The notes under the pieces: generated by a model
Databases searched by the model: none
Seen by the model: the letters and a program-made list of their open reading frames with translations, nothing else
What the model was told of the DNA's origin: nothing
Shown: piece by piece, positions 25,464-33,315 of the stretch
How positions within the stretch are numbered: the first letter of the stretch is position 1
Layout of the letters: the number at the start of each line of letters is the position of its first letter
NCBI RefSeq assembly: GCF_033441515.1
Contig: NZ_JAWQJT010000001.1
Coordinates: forward strand, 3,906,001 to 3,970,000
Source: Amycolatopsis solani
GTDB lineage: Bacteria; Actinomycetota; Actinomycetes; Mycobacteriales; Pseudonocardiaceae
Reading direction: 5' to 3'
DNA length: 64,000 nucleotides
Program-made: the position numbers and the translations under genes

Positions 25464-26657
25464 TCAGGAAACGTGCTTGAGGTACCGCTCGAGCTCGTCG
25501 GCGGCGCGCACGGCACCGCCGGCCGTGCGCACCTTCGCGCTCATCGCGGCGACGGCGGCGTCGATCCTCTCGTCGCTCGCCGTGGCGCTGACGGCTTCGC
25601 GCAGCAGTTCCGGGGTGGGCTCCTGGCCGGCGAGGTTCGTGCCGAGGCCGAGCTCGGCGACGCGCTGGGCCACGGCGGCCTGCTCGACGCTCTGCGGCAG
25701 CGACACCATCGGCGTGTCGAAGTACAGCGCCTCCATCGTCCCGCCCATGCCGGAGTGGGTGATGAAGGCCGAAGCGTGCTTCAGCACCGCCAGCTGCGGC
25801 ACCGAGGCGTGCGCTTCGAAGTTCGGCGGCAGCTCGCCCAGTTCGGCCGGGTCGAGGGTGCCGATCGACAGCACGACGTGCCAGTTTTCACCGGTGAACG
25901 CCGTCACCACGGCCCGGAAGAAGTCCGGGCGGTCGTTGAACGCCGTGCCGAGCGAAACCAGCAGCACGGGCTTGCCGTCCGACGGCGGCTGCCAGTCGCC
26001 CTGGAACGTCCGGTCGCCCAGGCACGGGCCGACGAACGCGAAGTGGTCGTCGAAGGTTTCGCCGTGGTACTGGAACTCCTTCGCCACGAACGCGAGCGCG
26101 AACTGCTCGCGGCCGATGGCGAAGTCGGCGGGGGAGATCTCCGGGACGCCGTGCGCCGCGGTCAGTTCCGCGATCTTCTCGCGGAACGCCACGCGGGCCG
26201 GGTGGTCTTCGCTGAAACCGTTTTCTTCCCCGAGGAACTTCGCCAGCGACCAGTGGTCGTTGTAGGCGAAGGACGGGAACAGTTCCACCGCGGGCACGCC
26301 CCACTTCGCGGCGAGCACCCGTCCCGTCGCGTAAACGGTGCGGTCGTACAGGATCAGGTCCGGCACGTCGTCGGCGAAAGCCGCTTCGAACACCGGGATG
26401 GTCGCCGTGCTTTCCATGACCAGCACCAGCGGCAGCCAGGCGGCGAAGTCGGCGGGCGGGTCCTCGGTGCGCGGCTTCGGCGTCAAGGACGACTCGTAGC
26501 GCAGGACCCGGGCCCCCGTCGGCGCCACGAGGTCGGCGAACTGGTCCGTGGTGGCGTAGGTGACGCGGTGACCGCGGCGGACCAGTTCGGCGGCCACGTC
26601 CAGCGTCGGCATGACGTGCCCGTACGCGGGGATGTTCAGCAGCGCGATGTGTGCCAT
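25464..26657 (-). CDS. Macrolide-type glycosyltransferase (likely self-resistance)
   Basis: 397-residue GT-B family 1 enzyme of the OleD/OleI/Mgt macrolide-inactivating type. The start HIALLNIPAYGHVMPTLDVAAELVRRGHRVTYAT fits, as do DIPDLVL-like DVPDLILYDRTVYATGRVLAAKWGVPAVELFPS and the shared LVSLGTAFNDRPDFFR and SVPQLAVLKHASAFITHSGMGGTMEALYFDTP blocks. Such enzymes glucosylate the antibiotic inside the cell from UDP-glucose. It is a poor candidate for aminosugar transfer, because the cluster has a separate polyene-type transferase. The co-located exporter and secreted beta-glucosidase complete an OleI/OleB/OleR-style cycle. Confidence 0.9.
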   Translation of the reverse strand: MAHIALLNIPAYGHVMPTLDVAAELVRRGHRVTYATTDQFADLVAPTGARVLRYESSLTPKPRTEDPPADFAAWLPLVLVMESTATIPVFEAAFADDVPDLILYDRTVYATGRVLAAKWGVPAVELFPSFAYNDHWSLAKFLGEENGFSEDHPARVAFREKIAELTAAHGVPEISPADFAIGREQFALAFVAKEFQYHGETFDDHFAFVGPCLGDRTFQGDWQPPSDGKPVLLVSLGTAFNDRPDFFRAVVTAFTGENWHVVLSIGTLDPAELGELPPNFEAHASVPQLAVLKHASAFITHSGMGGTMEALYFDTPMVSLPQSVEQAAVAQRVAELGLGTNLAGQEPTPELLREAVSATASDERIDAAVAAMSAKVRTAGGAVRAADELERYLKHVS

Positions 26658-26696
26658 GGGAAAGCTCCTCGGAGTGCGGTGGTCGGCCGGGGGCCC

Positions 26697-27368
26697 TCAG
26701 GCACGCAGGTCGTGCTTGCGGGTGTAGTAGGCCATGAAGCCGATGAGCCCGCCGAGGACCACGATCCACTGCACGGTCGTCACCAGGTTGATGTCGTCGA
26801 GCGGCAGGGAGTAGGCGAGCACGACGCGGACGACGGCGTCGACGATCATGCCGACGCCGAAGACGACCGTCAGCAGGCGCAGGCCGTGGCGCATCTTGGG
26901 CTCGGTGTCCCAGCGGCGCTCCCAGACCTCCGCGCCGGCGCCGCCCCGCTTGGTGCGGGCGATGCTGACCCCGGCGTGCAGGAAGAACGGCTTTTCGAAG
27001 AACAGCGTGATCAGCATCCAGATGCCGAACATGGCCGTGAGCCAGCCGTCCTTGGCGAAGAAGAACCGCGCGTCGCCGGAAATCAGCGAAACCGCGGTGC
27101 CGATGACCATCATCGTCACCATGAAGAGGCCGAGCCCGTCGATCTTGCGGTACCGGGCGAAGACGTACACGGTGCGGACGACCGGGACGATGCCACCGAT
27201 GATCGCCGCGGTCAACAGCGGGACGCCGTTCTGGCGCAGGATGTAGTAGACGGCGAGGGGGACGATCAGGTCGAATGCGGCGGAAGCGAACAGCGCCAGC
27301 CGCGGGTTCCGGGGTTCCGAAGGGGACTGCGTACCCGCTTGGGTGCGCTGGATGCCGGCCTCGTTCAT
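26697..27368 (-). CDS. VC0807-family membrane protein
   Basis: 223-residue multi-pass protein resembling the VC0807 family of uncharacterised membrane proteins. It has about six hydrophobic segments, for example LFASAAFDLIVPLAVYYILRQ, LLTAAIIGGIVPVVRTVYVF and TTVQWIVVLGGLIGFMAYYT. The RKIDGLGLFMVTMMVIGTAVSLISGD and FFEKPFFLHAGVSIA blocks are typical of the family. ATG 27368 has AGGAG upstream. First gene of the minus-strand resistance/export block; function unknown, possibly resistance-related by context. Confidence 0.85.
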   Translation of the reverse strand: MNEAGIQRTQAGTQSPSEPRNPRLALFASAAFDLIVPLAVYYILRQNGVPLLTAAIIGGIVPVVRTVYVFARYRKIDGLGLFMVTMMVIGTAVSLISGDARFFFAKDGWLTAMFGIWMLITLFFEKPFFLHAGVSIARTKRGGAGAEVWERRWDTEPKMRHGLRLLTVVFGVGMIVDAVVRVVLAYSLPLDDINLVTTVQWIVVLGGLIGFMAYYTRKHDLRA

Positions 27369-27490
27369 TGCTGCTCCTGGGTGTTCGCGAGTTCGTTCGC
27401 GTTTCCGGTGCCATTCGCTCGAGGCGTGGCGCCGCTTGCTTGGACAACGGTAGTGTCGCGATGCTGGTCGGCGTGAGCCTGTTAGACCGA

Positions 27491-27522
27491 ACATAGGGGT
27501 ATGGCTGGCTATACCCCTATGT
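27491..27522. promoter_or_regulatory. Perfect inverted repeat in divergent promoter
   Basis: Perfect 12-base arms ACATAGGGGTAT / ATACCCCTATGT around GGCTGGCT, midway between the minus-strand VC0807 gene and the plus-strand histidine kinase. It contains the CCCCTA/TAGGGG core seen at the other cluster promoters. Best read as a shared operator. Confidence 0.65.
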
Positions 27523-27641
27523 GTGGGCCAAGCCGATTGTCTCCCCGCTCGGGGCGCCCCAGACTGGGACGACCTCGAGTGCGAGCGGGCCCGATCGGGC
27601 CGCCTCAGGCGGATGGGGGACGCGATGAGCCGACCGGGAAC

Positions 27642-27658
27642 ACTCTCCCGCGGAGAGT
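27642..27658. promoter_or_regulatory. Short palindrome before histidine kinase
   Basis: ACTCTCC-CGC-GGAGAGT, eleven bases ahead of the ATG at 27670. It may be an operator or a hairpin masking the Shine-Dalgarno. Confidence 0.4.
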
Positions 27659-27669
27659 ATGATCTGCCG

Positions 27670-28992
27670 ATGTCGACGATTCCCCAGCGGAGCGCGTCGG
27701 CCGTCCGGCGCGGCTTCGCCGGAATGGCGCGACTGGTCGTTCTCGTCCTCTTCGCGGCGGCGCAGGTGTGCGTTCTCACGCTGCCCGCGGTGATCTGGCT
27801 GCCGGAATACGTCGCCGCCGCGGGGCTCACCGTGCTGGTCGCCATTCCCGCGTGCCGGGTGCTGCCCGCCCTTTCCCGGAAAAGCGCGCCCGCGCTCTAC
27901 GGCCGCGCGATCGAATCGCCGTACCTCCCGTTGCCGGCGCTGGAGCGCACCGAAAACGGGTGGTACTGGAACGGCTACGACTTCCACAAGTCCCGCTGGA
28001 TCTCCCTCGCCCAGCGCCGCGGCCGCTGGTTCTTCACCGACCCGGCCACCTGGCGCGACCTGTGCTGGCTGGTGGTCAACCCGCTCACGGGCGGCGTGCT
28101 GGCGGCCGTCCCGGTCGCGCTGGCCGCGTTCGGGGCGTTCCTGCTGGTCTCGCCGCTGACCGCGCCGTACCTGGCGACCGGCGAGTGGTACTTCCCGCTG
28201 CCGATGGACACCCCGGCCGGGGTGGCCGGGACCGCCGTGGCCGGCCTGGCGCTGCTGGTGCTGGGCCTGGTGGCCGCGCCGGGCGCGGTCAGCCTGCACG
28301 AGGCCTGGACGCGGTGGCTGCTGGCGCCGGACGAGCGCACGCTGCTGACGCGGCGGGTCGAGCGGCTGTTCGCGACGCGGGCCGCGGCCATCGACGCGCA
28401 GGCCGCGGAGCTGCGGCGGATCGAGCGCGACCTGCACGACGGCGCCCAGGCGCGGCTGATCGCGATCGGGATGTCGCTGAGCACCGCCGAGATGCTGCTC
28501 GACACCGACATCGACGAGGTCCGGCGGCAGCTGGCGGGAGCACGTGACCTGTCCGCGGCCGCACTGCGGGAGCTGCGGGGGCTGGTGCACGGCATCCAGC
28601 CGCCGATGCTCGCCGACCGCGGCCTCGGCGCCGCGCTCGACGACCTCGCGATGGACGCGCCGGTGCCCACCGACGTCGAGGTCGGCCTGATCGGGCGGCC
28701 CGACGCGGCGCTGGAGTCGGCGGTCTACTTCTCCGTGGCCGAACTGCTGGCCAACGCGGCCAAGCACGCGGCCGCCAAGCGGGTGCGGATCAGCGTCACC
28801 CACCGGCCGGGCGTGCTCAAGGTCGTCGTCGCCGACGACGGCAAGGGCGGTGCCGACTTCAGCCGCGGCAGCGGGCTCGTGGGCGTCCAGCGGCGGGTCG
28901 CGGCGTTCGACGGTGTCGTGGAAATCGACAGCCCGGCCGGCGGCCCGACCGAAATCACCATCCTCATTCCCTGCGTCCTGCCATCAGCCTGA
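27670..28992 (+). CDS. Sensor histidine kinase (HisKA_3 type)
   Basis: 440-residue membrane kinase. It has an N-terminal pair of transmembrane helices (MARLVVLVLFAAAQVCVLTL, YVAAAGLTVLVAIPA), then a PF13796-like sensor region with DPATWRDLCWLVVNP, and two more helices. The phosphorylation box ERDLHDGAQARLIAIGMSLS carries the His. The ATPase domain shows ELLANAAKHAAAKRV and VVADDGKGG...GSGLVGVQRRV. ATG 27670 is used; ATG 27625, 15 codons upstream, is possible. Likely partner of the response regulator at 22779; divergent from the resistance block through the inverted repeat at 27491. Confidence 0.93.
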   Translation: MSTIPQRSASAVRRGFAGMARLVVLVLFAAAQVCVLTLPAVIWLPEYVAAAGLTVLVAIPACRVLPALSRKSAPALYGRAIESPYLPLPALERTENGWYWNGYDFHKSRWISLAQRRGRWFFTDPATWRDLCWLVVNPLTGGVLAAVPVALAAFGAFLLVSPLTAPYLATGEWYFPLPMDTPAGVAGTAVAGLALLVLGLVAAPGAVSLHEAWTRWLLAPDERTLLTRRVERLFATRAAAIDAQAAELRRIERDLHDGAQARLIAIGMSLSTAEMLLDTDIDEVRRQLAGARDLSAAALRELRGLVHGIQPPMLADRGLGAALDDLAMDAPVPTDVEVGLIGRPDAALESAVYFSVAELLANAAKHAAAKRVRISVTHRPGVLKVVVADDGKGGADFSRGSGLVGVQRRVAAFDGVVEIDSPAGGPTEITILIPCVLPSA

Positions 28993-29017
28993 TCGAAAAC
29001 CGATACCGGGGGTCGAA

Positions 29018-29326
29018 ATGCGTCGTGGGATCGTGGTGTGCCTGTTCGCTTTGGTCGCTTCTTTTTCGGTGGCCGGTTGCGACCATTTGATCGACCTCGG
29101 GTGCGCCGACCGGGCGTGCCATTTCAACCTCACCAGTGGCGGCAAAGTCGACCTCGGTGGGCAGGAACTGGAAGTGCAGAAGGTCGACAACAATTCCGTG
29201 ACCTTCCTGTCGAACGGGATCAGCGTCTCCCTCTTCCAGGGCGTCGACATCAATTTCCTCGGGTACCACCTGCACCTCGGGGAGATCCGCGGCGGGGAAG
29301 CCAGTCTGGACGTCACCCGGAATTAG
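29018..29326 (+). CDS. Small lipoprotein
   Basis: 102 residues. A signal peptide with lipobox (VVCLFALVASFSVAGC) makes Cys21 the lipidation site. The short mature part contains two more Cys (LGCADRACHF) and beta-rich sequence (GGKVDLGGQELEVQKVDNNSVTF). No domain recognised. It sits 25 bases after the kinase stop, so it is probably co-transcribed; an accessory sensor for the kinase is conceivable but unproven. Confidence 0.8.
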   Translation: MRRGIVVCLFALVASFSVAGCDHLIDLGCADRACHFNLTSGGKVDLGGQELEVQKVDNNSVTFLSNGISVSLFQGVDINFLGYHLHLGEIRGGEASLDVTRN

Positions 29327-29472
29327 CCCGGGGTTCACCGCACGACCCGGACTGATCGCCGAACGTGCTGGTCAAGACAGGGGTTACGGTCCGTGCAGTA
29401 GTCACCTAGGTTGGTCGTCAATTGGACCAACATGCGTGAGGGGCGACCCTTTCGCGGGTTTCTGGGGTGACT

Positions 29473-31890
29473 ATGCGTAATGATCTTCTGCGTGCGCGGC
29501 CACGGCTGCGCACCGCGGCGGTCGTCCTGGCCGGCGTGCTCCTGACGTCCGGTCTGGCCGCGGCCGGCGCCGCGGCCGATCCGGCCGCGAAGTTCTCGCC
29601 GAGGGTGCGCGGTCTCGTGGGCGAATTGACCCTCGACGAGAAGCTTTCCCTGGTGCACGGCGGCACGGACCCGAACAGCGTCGGCGAAGCGGGCTACGTC
29701 CCGGGCGTACCGCGCCTCGGCGTGCCTTCGCTGCGGCTGGCGGACGGCTCCGCCGGGGTGCGCGTCGACAAGCCGTCGGTCGTGATGCCGGCGCCGGTCG
29801 CGCTCGCGTCCAGCTTCGACGAGTCGCTCGCGACCCGCTACGGCGCCGGCGTCGGCCGCGAAGCCCGGGCGCTGGGCACCGACGTGCTGCTGTCCCCGAT
29901 GGTCAACACGATCCGGATTCCTTACGGCGGGCGCAACTTCGAGACCTTCAGCGAGGACCCGCTGCTGACGTCGCGGATCGCCGCGGCGGAGGTCAAGGGC
30001 ATCGCGGGCCAGGGCACCATCCCGGTGGTCAAGCACCTGGCGGGCAACAACCAGGAGAACGACCGGCAGACGATCAACGTCCAGATGGACGACCAGACCC
30101 TGCACGAGGTCGAGCTGCCCGGGTTCGAGGCGGCGGTGAAAGCCGGCGCCGGCGCAGTGATGTGCTCGTACAACAACCTCAACGGCCCGTCCGCGTGCGC
30201 GAACGGCGACCTGCTGACCGGGATCCTGCGCGAGCAGCTGGCGTTCAAGGGCTGGGTGATGTCGGACTGGCGGATGTCGCTGACGCCCGACTCCCTGCCC
30301 AAGGGCCTCGACCAGGAGATGCCGGACGGCACGTACTTCGGCGACCAGCTCAAGACCGCGATCAGCGAGGGCAAGATCCCGCAGTCCGCTTTGGACACCG
30401 CGGTCGCGCGCATCCTCGGCCAGATGGACCGGTTCCACCTGCTCGACAACCCGGCGCGCCCGGCGCGTGACCTGTCCGGGCTGACCGCGACCGCGCAGGA
30501 CGTCGCCCAGGCGGGCGCGGTCCTGCTGCGCAACGAAAAGGCGGCGCTGCCGCTGAGCACCACGCGCTCGGGCAGCGTCGCGGTCATCGGGTACAACGCG
30601 AAGACGCCGAAGCTCAACGGCGGCGGCAGCTCCCACGTGCTCCCGTCGGCCACGCCCGCCACCCCGCTGGACCAGATCAAGAAGCGCGCGGGCAGCACCA
30701 CGACGTACACCGCGGGCTACGACCCGGCGGGCGAGGCCGTCCCGGCGGACGCGCTGTCCCCGGCGTACACCCAGGGCGGCGGGCTGCCCGCCGGCTCGGA
30801 AGGCGTGTTCTACAACGGCACGATCACCGCGCCCACCGAAGGCGACTACAGCATCCAGCTGCAGGCCACCGGCGGTGGTGGCTTCCTCCAGGTGGACGGC
30901 ACCGCGAGCGGCCTGTTCGGCGACTCGATCGCGACCGGCTACACGGGCATCACCGTGCACCTGACCGCCGGCCAGCATTCGCTGCTGCTGTACGGCTTCG
31001 CGGACTTCGTCAACCCGCTGAAGGTGAACCTGCACTGGCTCACCCCGGTCACGGCCCAGGCCAAGATCGCCGAGGCGGTGGCGGCGGCCAAGGCGGCCAC
31101 CACGCCGATCGTGTTCGCCTACGACGACAGCTCCGAAGGCCTCGACCGGCCGGACCTCTCGCTGCCGGGCTACCAGGACGAGCTGATCGACGCGGTCGCG
31201 ACGGCCAACCCGCGCACGGTGGTCGTGCTGAACACGGCGTCCGCGGTGAAGATGCCGTGGCTGGCGAAGACGGCCGCGGTGCTGGAGATGTGGTACCCGG
31301 GCCAGAAGGGCGCGGAGGCGACGACGGCGCTGCTGTACGGCGACGTCAACCCGCAGGGCAAGCTGACCCAGACGTTCCCGGTGGACGAGGCCCACACGCT
31401 CGTCAGCGGCGAAGCCGGCTTGTACCCGGGCCAGGACGGCCAGGTGAAGTACACGGAGGGCGTCGACATCGGCTACCGCTGGTACGCGGACAAGAAGGTG
31501 ACCCCGCTCTTCCCGTTCGGCTACGGGCTTTCGTACACGTCGTTCGCCTACAGCGGCCTGACGGCTTCGAACGCGTCGGACGGTGGTCTGGACGTCAAGG
31601 TGACGGTGCGGAACACGGGCACCCGGACGGGCACGGAGGTCGCGCAGGTGTTCGTCGGCCCGAGCCCGCAGGTGACGGCCCCGCAGGCCCCGACGGCGCT
31701 GGGCGGGTACGCGAAGGTGACGCTGACGGCCGGGGCGTACCGGACGTTGACGATCCACGTGGACCCGCGGCAGCTGAGCTACTGGGATTCGGCGGCGAAG
31801 GCGTGGAAGCGCGGAGGCGGGACGCGGTCGGTGAAGGCGGGCTCGTCGTCGGCGTCGCTGCCGCTGAGCACGACGGTCACCGTCAACTGA
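29473..31890 (+). CDS. Secreted GH3 beta-glucosidase with PA14 domain
   Basis: 805-residue exported glycosidase. The signal peptide covers residues ~1-35 (RTAAVVLAGVLLTSGLAAAGAAA). The GH3 N-terminal barrel has the nucleophile Asp in GWVMSDWRM near residue 261 and the KHLAGNNQENDRQ substrate loop. A PA14 insert lies near 440-525 (GVFYNGTITAPTEGDYSIQL ... GQHSLLLYG). The GH3 C-terminal domain and an Fn3-like end (FPFGYGLSYTSFAYSGL) follow. GH3 enzymes with PA14 in macrolide clusters (OleR, DesR) remove the protective glucose outside the cell. With the intracellular glycosyltransferase and ABC pump here, the same role is likely. GTG 29467, two codons earlier, is an alternative start. Confidence 0.94.
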   Translation: MRNDLLRARPRLRTAAVVLAGVLLTSGLAAAGAAADPAAKFSPRVRGLVGELTLDEKLSLVHGGTDPNSVGEAGYVPGVPRLGVPSLRLADGSAGVRVDKPSVVMPAPVALASSFDESLATRYGAGVGREARALGTDVLLSPMVNTIRIPYGGRNFETFSEDPLLTSRIAAAEVKGIAGQGTIPVVKHLAGNNQENDRQTINVQMDDQTLHEVELPGFEAAVKAGAGAVMCSYNNLNGPSACANGDLLTGILREQLAFKGWVMSDWRMSLTPDSLPKGLDQEMPDGTYFGDQLKTAISEGKIPQSALDTAVARILGQMDRFHLLDNPARPARDLSGLTATAQDVAQAGAVLLRNEKAALPLSTTRSGSVAVIGYNAKTPKLNGGGSSHVLPSATPATPLDQIKKRAGSTTTYTAGYDPAGEAVPADALSPAYTQGGGLPAGSEGVFYNGTITAPTEGDYSIQLQATGGGGFLQVDGTASGLFGDSIATGYTGITVHLTAGQHSLLLYGFADFVNPLKVNLHWLTPVTAQAKIAEAVAAAKAATTPIVFAYDDSSEGLDRPDLSLPGYQDELIDAVATANPRTVVVLNTASAVKMPWLAKTAAVLEMWYPGQKGAEATTALLYGDVNPQGKLTQTFPVDEAHTLVSGEAGLYPGQDGQVKYTEGVDIGYRWYADKKVTPLFPFGYGLSYTSFAYSGLTASNASDGGLDVKVTVRNTGTRTGTEVAQVFVGPSPQVTAPQAPTALGGYAKVTLTAGAYRTLTIHVDPRQLSYWDSAAKAWKRGGGTRSVKAGSSSASLPLSTTVTVN

Positions 31891-31904
31891 CCCGAGCAGA
31901 CCGG

Positions 31905-31938
31905 CCGGCCGGTGCTCCCGTGTGGGGGCACCGGCCGG
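31905..31938 (+). terminator. Hairpin after beta-glucosidase gene
   Basis: Eleven-base arms CCGGCCGGTGC / GCACCGGCCGG with a 12-base loop, 14 bases after the stop. No T-run. Confidence 0.7.
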
Positions 31939-31952
31939 TTGCGTGCGTGGCT

Positions 31953-31994
31953 CGTGAGTGTTTAGGAGGGTTCTAACCCTCCTAAACACTCACG
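31953..31994. repeat. Palindromic repeat family A, copy 3
   Basis: Perfect 20-base arms CGTGAGTGTTTAGGAGGGTT and complement, centre CT. Outer arms are identical to copies 1 and 2; the inner part differs with matching changes on both sides. Lies between the convergent glucosidase and P450 genes. Confidence 0.93.
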
Positions 31995-32074
31995 ACCGAC
32001 CTGCACGGCGACGGTGCCGCGCGCGCGAACGGCCGGTCCCCGGGGTGGGGGACCGGCCGTCCGGGAGGGGGTCG

Positions 32075-33304
32075 TCAGCCGTTCGTCACCGGTAGGTGGC
32101 GGAGGCCTCGGATGATCGCCGAGCGCCGGCGGTCGGCCGGGCCCGTCTGACGCAGGTCCGGCAGGCGCGTGGCCAGCACCCGGAACGCCACGTCCGCCTC
32201 GAGGCGGGCCAGCGGCGCGCCCAGGCAGTAGTGGGAGCCGCCCGAGAAGGACAGGTTGTCCGGGGTGGTCGGGCGGGTGATGTCGAAGACGTCCGGACGA
32301 GCCCACACGGCGGGGTCGCGGTTGCAGCCCGCCGTCAGGACGACCACCGCCGTGTCGGCCGGGATCACCGTGTCCCCGACCTCCACGTCCACTGTGGACA
32401 CGCGGCTGGACTGCTGGACCGGGGCCTCGAACCGCAACGACTCCTGTGCCGCCTGGGGCGCCAGGTCCGGGTCGGCGACCAGCTTGTCCCACTGGTCACG
32501 CTGCTCCAGCATCGTCTTCACGCCGATGCCGATCAGGTTCACCGTCGACTCCGCGCCCGCCAGCGTCAGCAGCTGGCACATCGAGACCAGCTCGTGCGTC
32601 GTGAGCCGGTCTTCCGAACGGGCCGTGAGGAGCTTGCTGACCGCGTCGTCGCCCGGGTGGGCCAGGCGCATCTCCATCAGCTCGGTGAACAGCGCGTCCA
32701 GCTCGTCCAGCGACCGCTGGACGCTCGCGATGTGCTCCACCGACGTGATCTCGTCGAAGATCGTGCCGAACTTCGGGCCGTGCTCCAGGTAGCGACTGAG
32801 GAACGGCTCGGGGATGTCGAAGATGGTCGCCACGACCGTGACCGGGATGAGGTCGGCGAACGACGTCATCAGGTCGAACTCCCGGCTCGTGTCCACCCGG
32901 TCGAGCAGTTCGTGGCAGATCGCCGTGAGCTTGTCGCGGAAGCCGAGGATCGCCTTGGGGCTGAGGAACGGCGTGGCCAGCTTGCGCAGCCGCGCGTGGT
33001 CGGCGCCGTCGGCACCGAGCATCGAGTTGTCGAACGACGTGATGACCGGGCTGATCGGCTTGCCGTCGGACTTGAGCACCCCGAACCGGCGATCGCGCAG
33101 CACCTTCGTGGCCGTCGCGTGGTCGACCGTCGTCCACGCGCCGAGTTCGCTGCGGTGCAGCGGACCCTTCGCGCGGATCTTTTCGTAGAGCGGGTAGGGA
33201 TCCTCCGGGCCGCGCAGCAGCAGCGCCAGTGGGTCGCCGAGTTCGCCGAGGGTCCACAGCACTCGCATCTGGGTGGTCATGTCCTCGGCCGTCTGGACCG
33301 GCAT
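32075..33304 (-). CDS. Cytochrome P450
   Basis: 409-residue soluble class I P450. The I-helix oxygen-activation motif is LAGAEST, the ExxR motif ESLRFEAP, the PERF-like region RPDVFDITRP, and the haem loop FSGGSHYCLGAPLAR contains the axial Cys. ATG 33304 follows GGAAGG. It is last in the NRPS operon, 11 bases after the A-PCP gene. A P450 next to a lone A-PCP didomain recalls NovI/NovH and OxyD-type pairs, where the P450 beta-hydroxylates an aminoacyl group held on the carrier protein. That role is inferred; post-PKS oxidation is the alternative. Confidence 0.95.
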   Translation of the reverse strand: MPVQTAEDMTTQMRVLWTLGELGDPLALLLRGPEDPYPLYEKIRAKGPLHRSELGAWTTVDHATATKVLRDRRFGVLKSDGKPISPVITSFDNSMLGADGADHARLRKLATPFLSPKAILGFRDKLTAICHELLDRVDTSREFDLMTSFADLIPVTVVATIFDIPEPFLSRYLEHGPKFGTIFDEITSVEHIASVQRSLDELDALFTELMEMRLAHPGDDAVSKLLTARSEDRLTTHELVSMCQLLTLAGAESTVNLIGIGVKTMLEQRDQWDKLVADPDLAPQAAQESLRFEAPVQQSSRVSTVDVEVGDTVIPADTAVVVLTAGCNRDPAVWARPDVFDITRPTTPDNLSFSGGSHYCLGAPLARLEADVAFRVLATRLPDLRQTGPADRRRSAIIRGLRHLPVTNG

Positions 33305-33315
33305 GGCTTTCCTTC

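Noticed and set aside
20289..26657. Both glycosyltransferases as sugar-attaching tailoring enzymes
   Set aside because: The second resembles macrolide-inactivating enzymes and is grouped with an exporter and regulators, so resistance is more likely; not excluded without assay.
25386..27476. 696-codon plus-strand frame
   Set aside because: Shadow of the glycosyltransferase and VC0807 genes; His/Arg/Val-rich with no motif.
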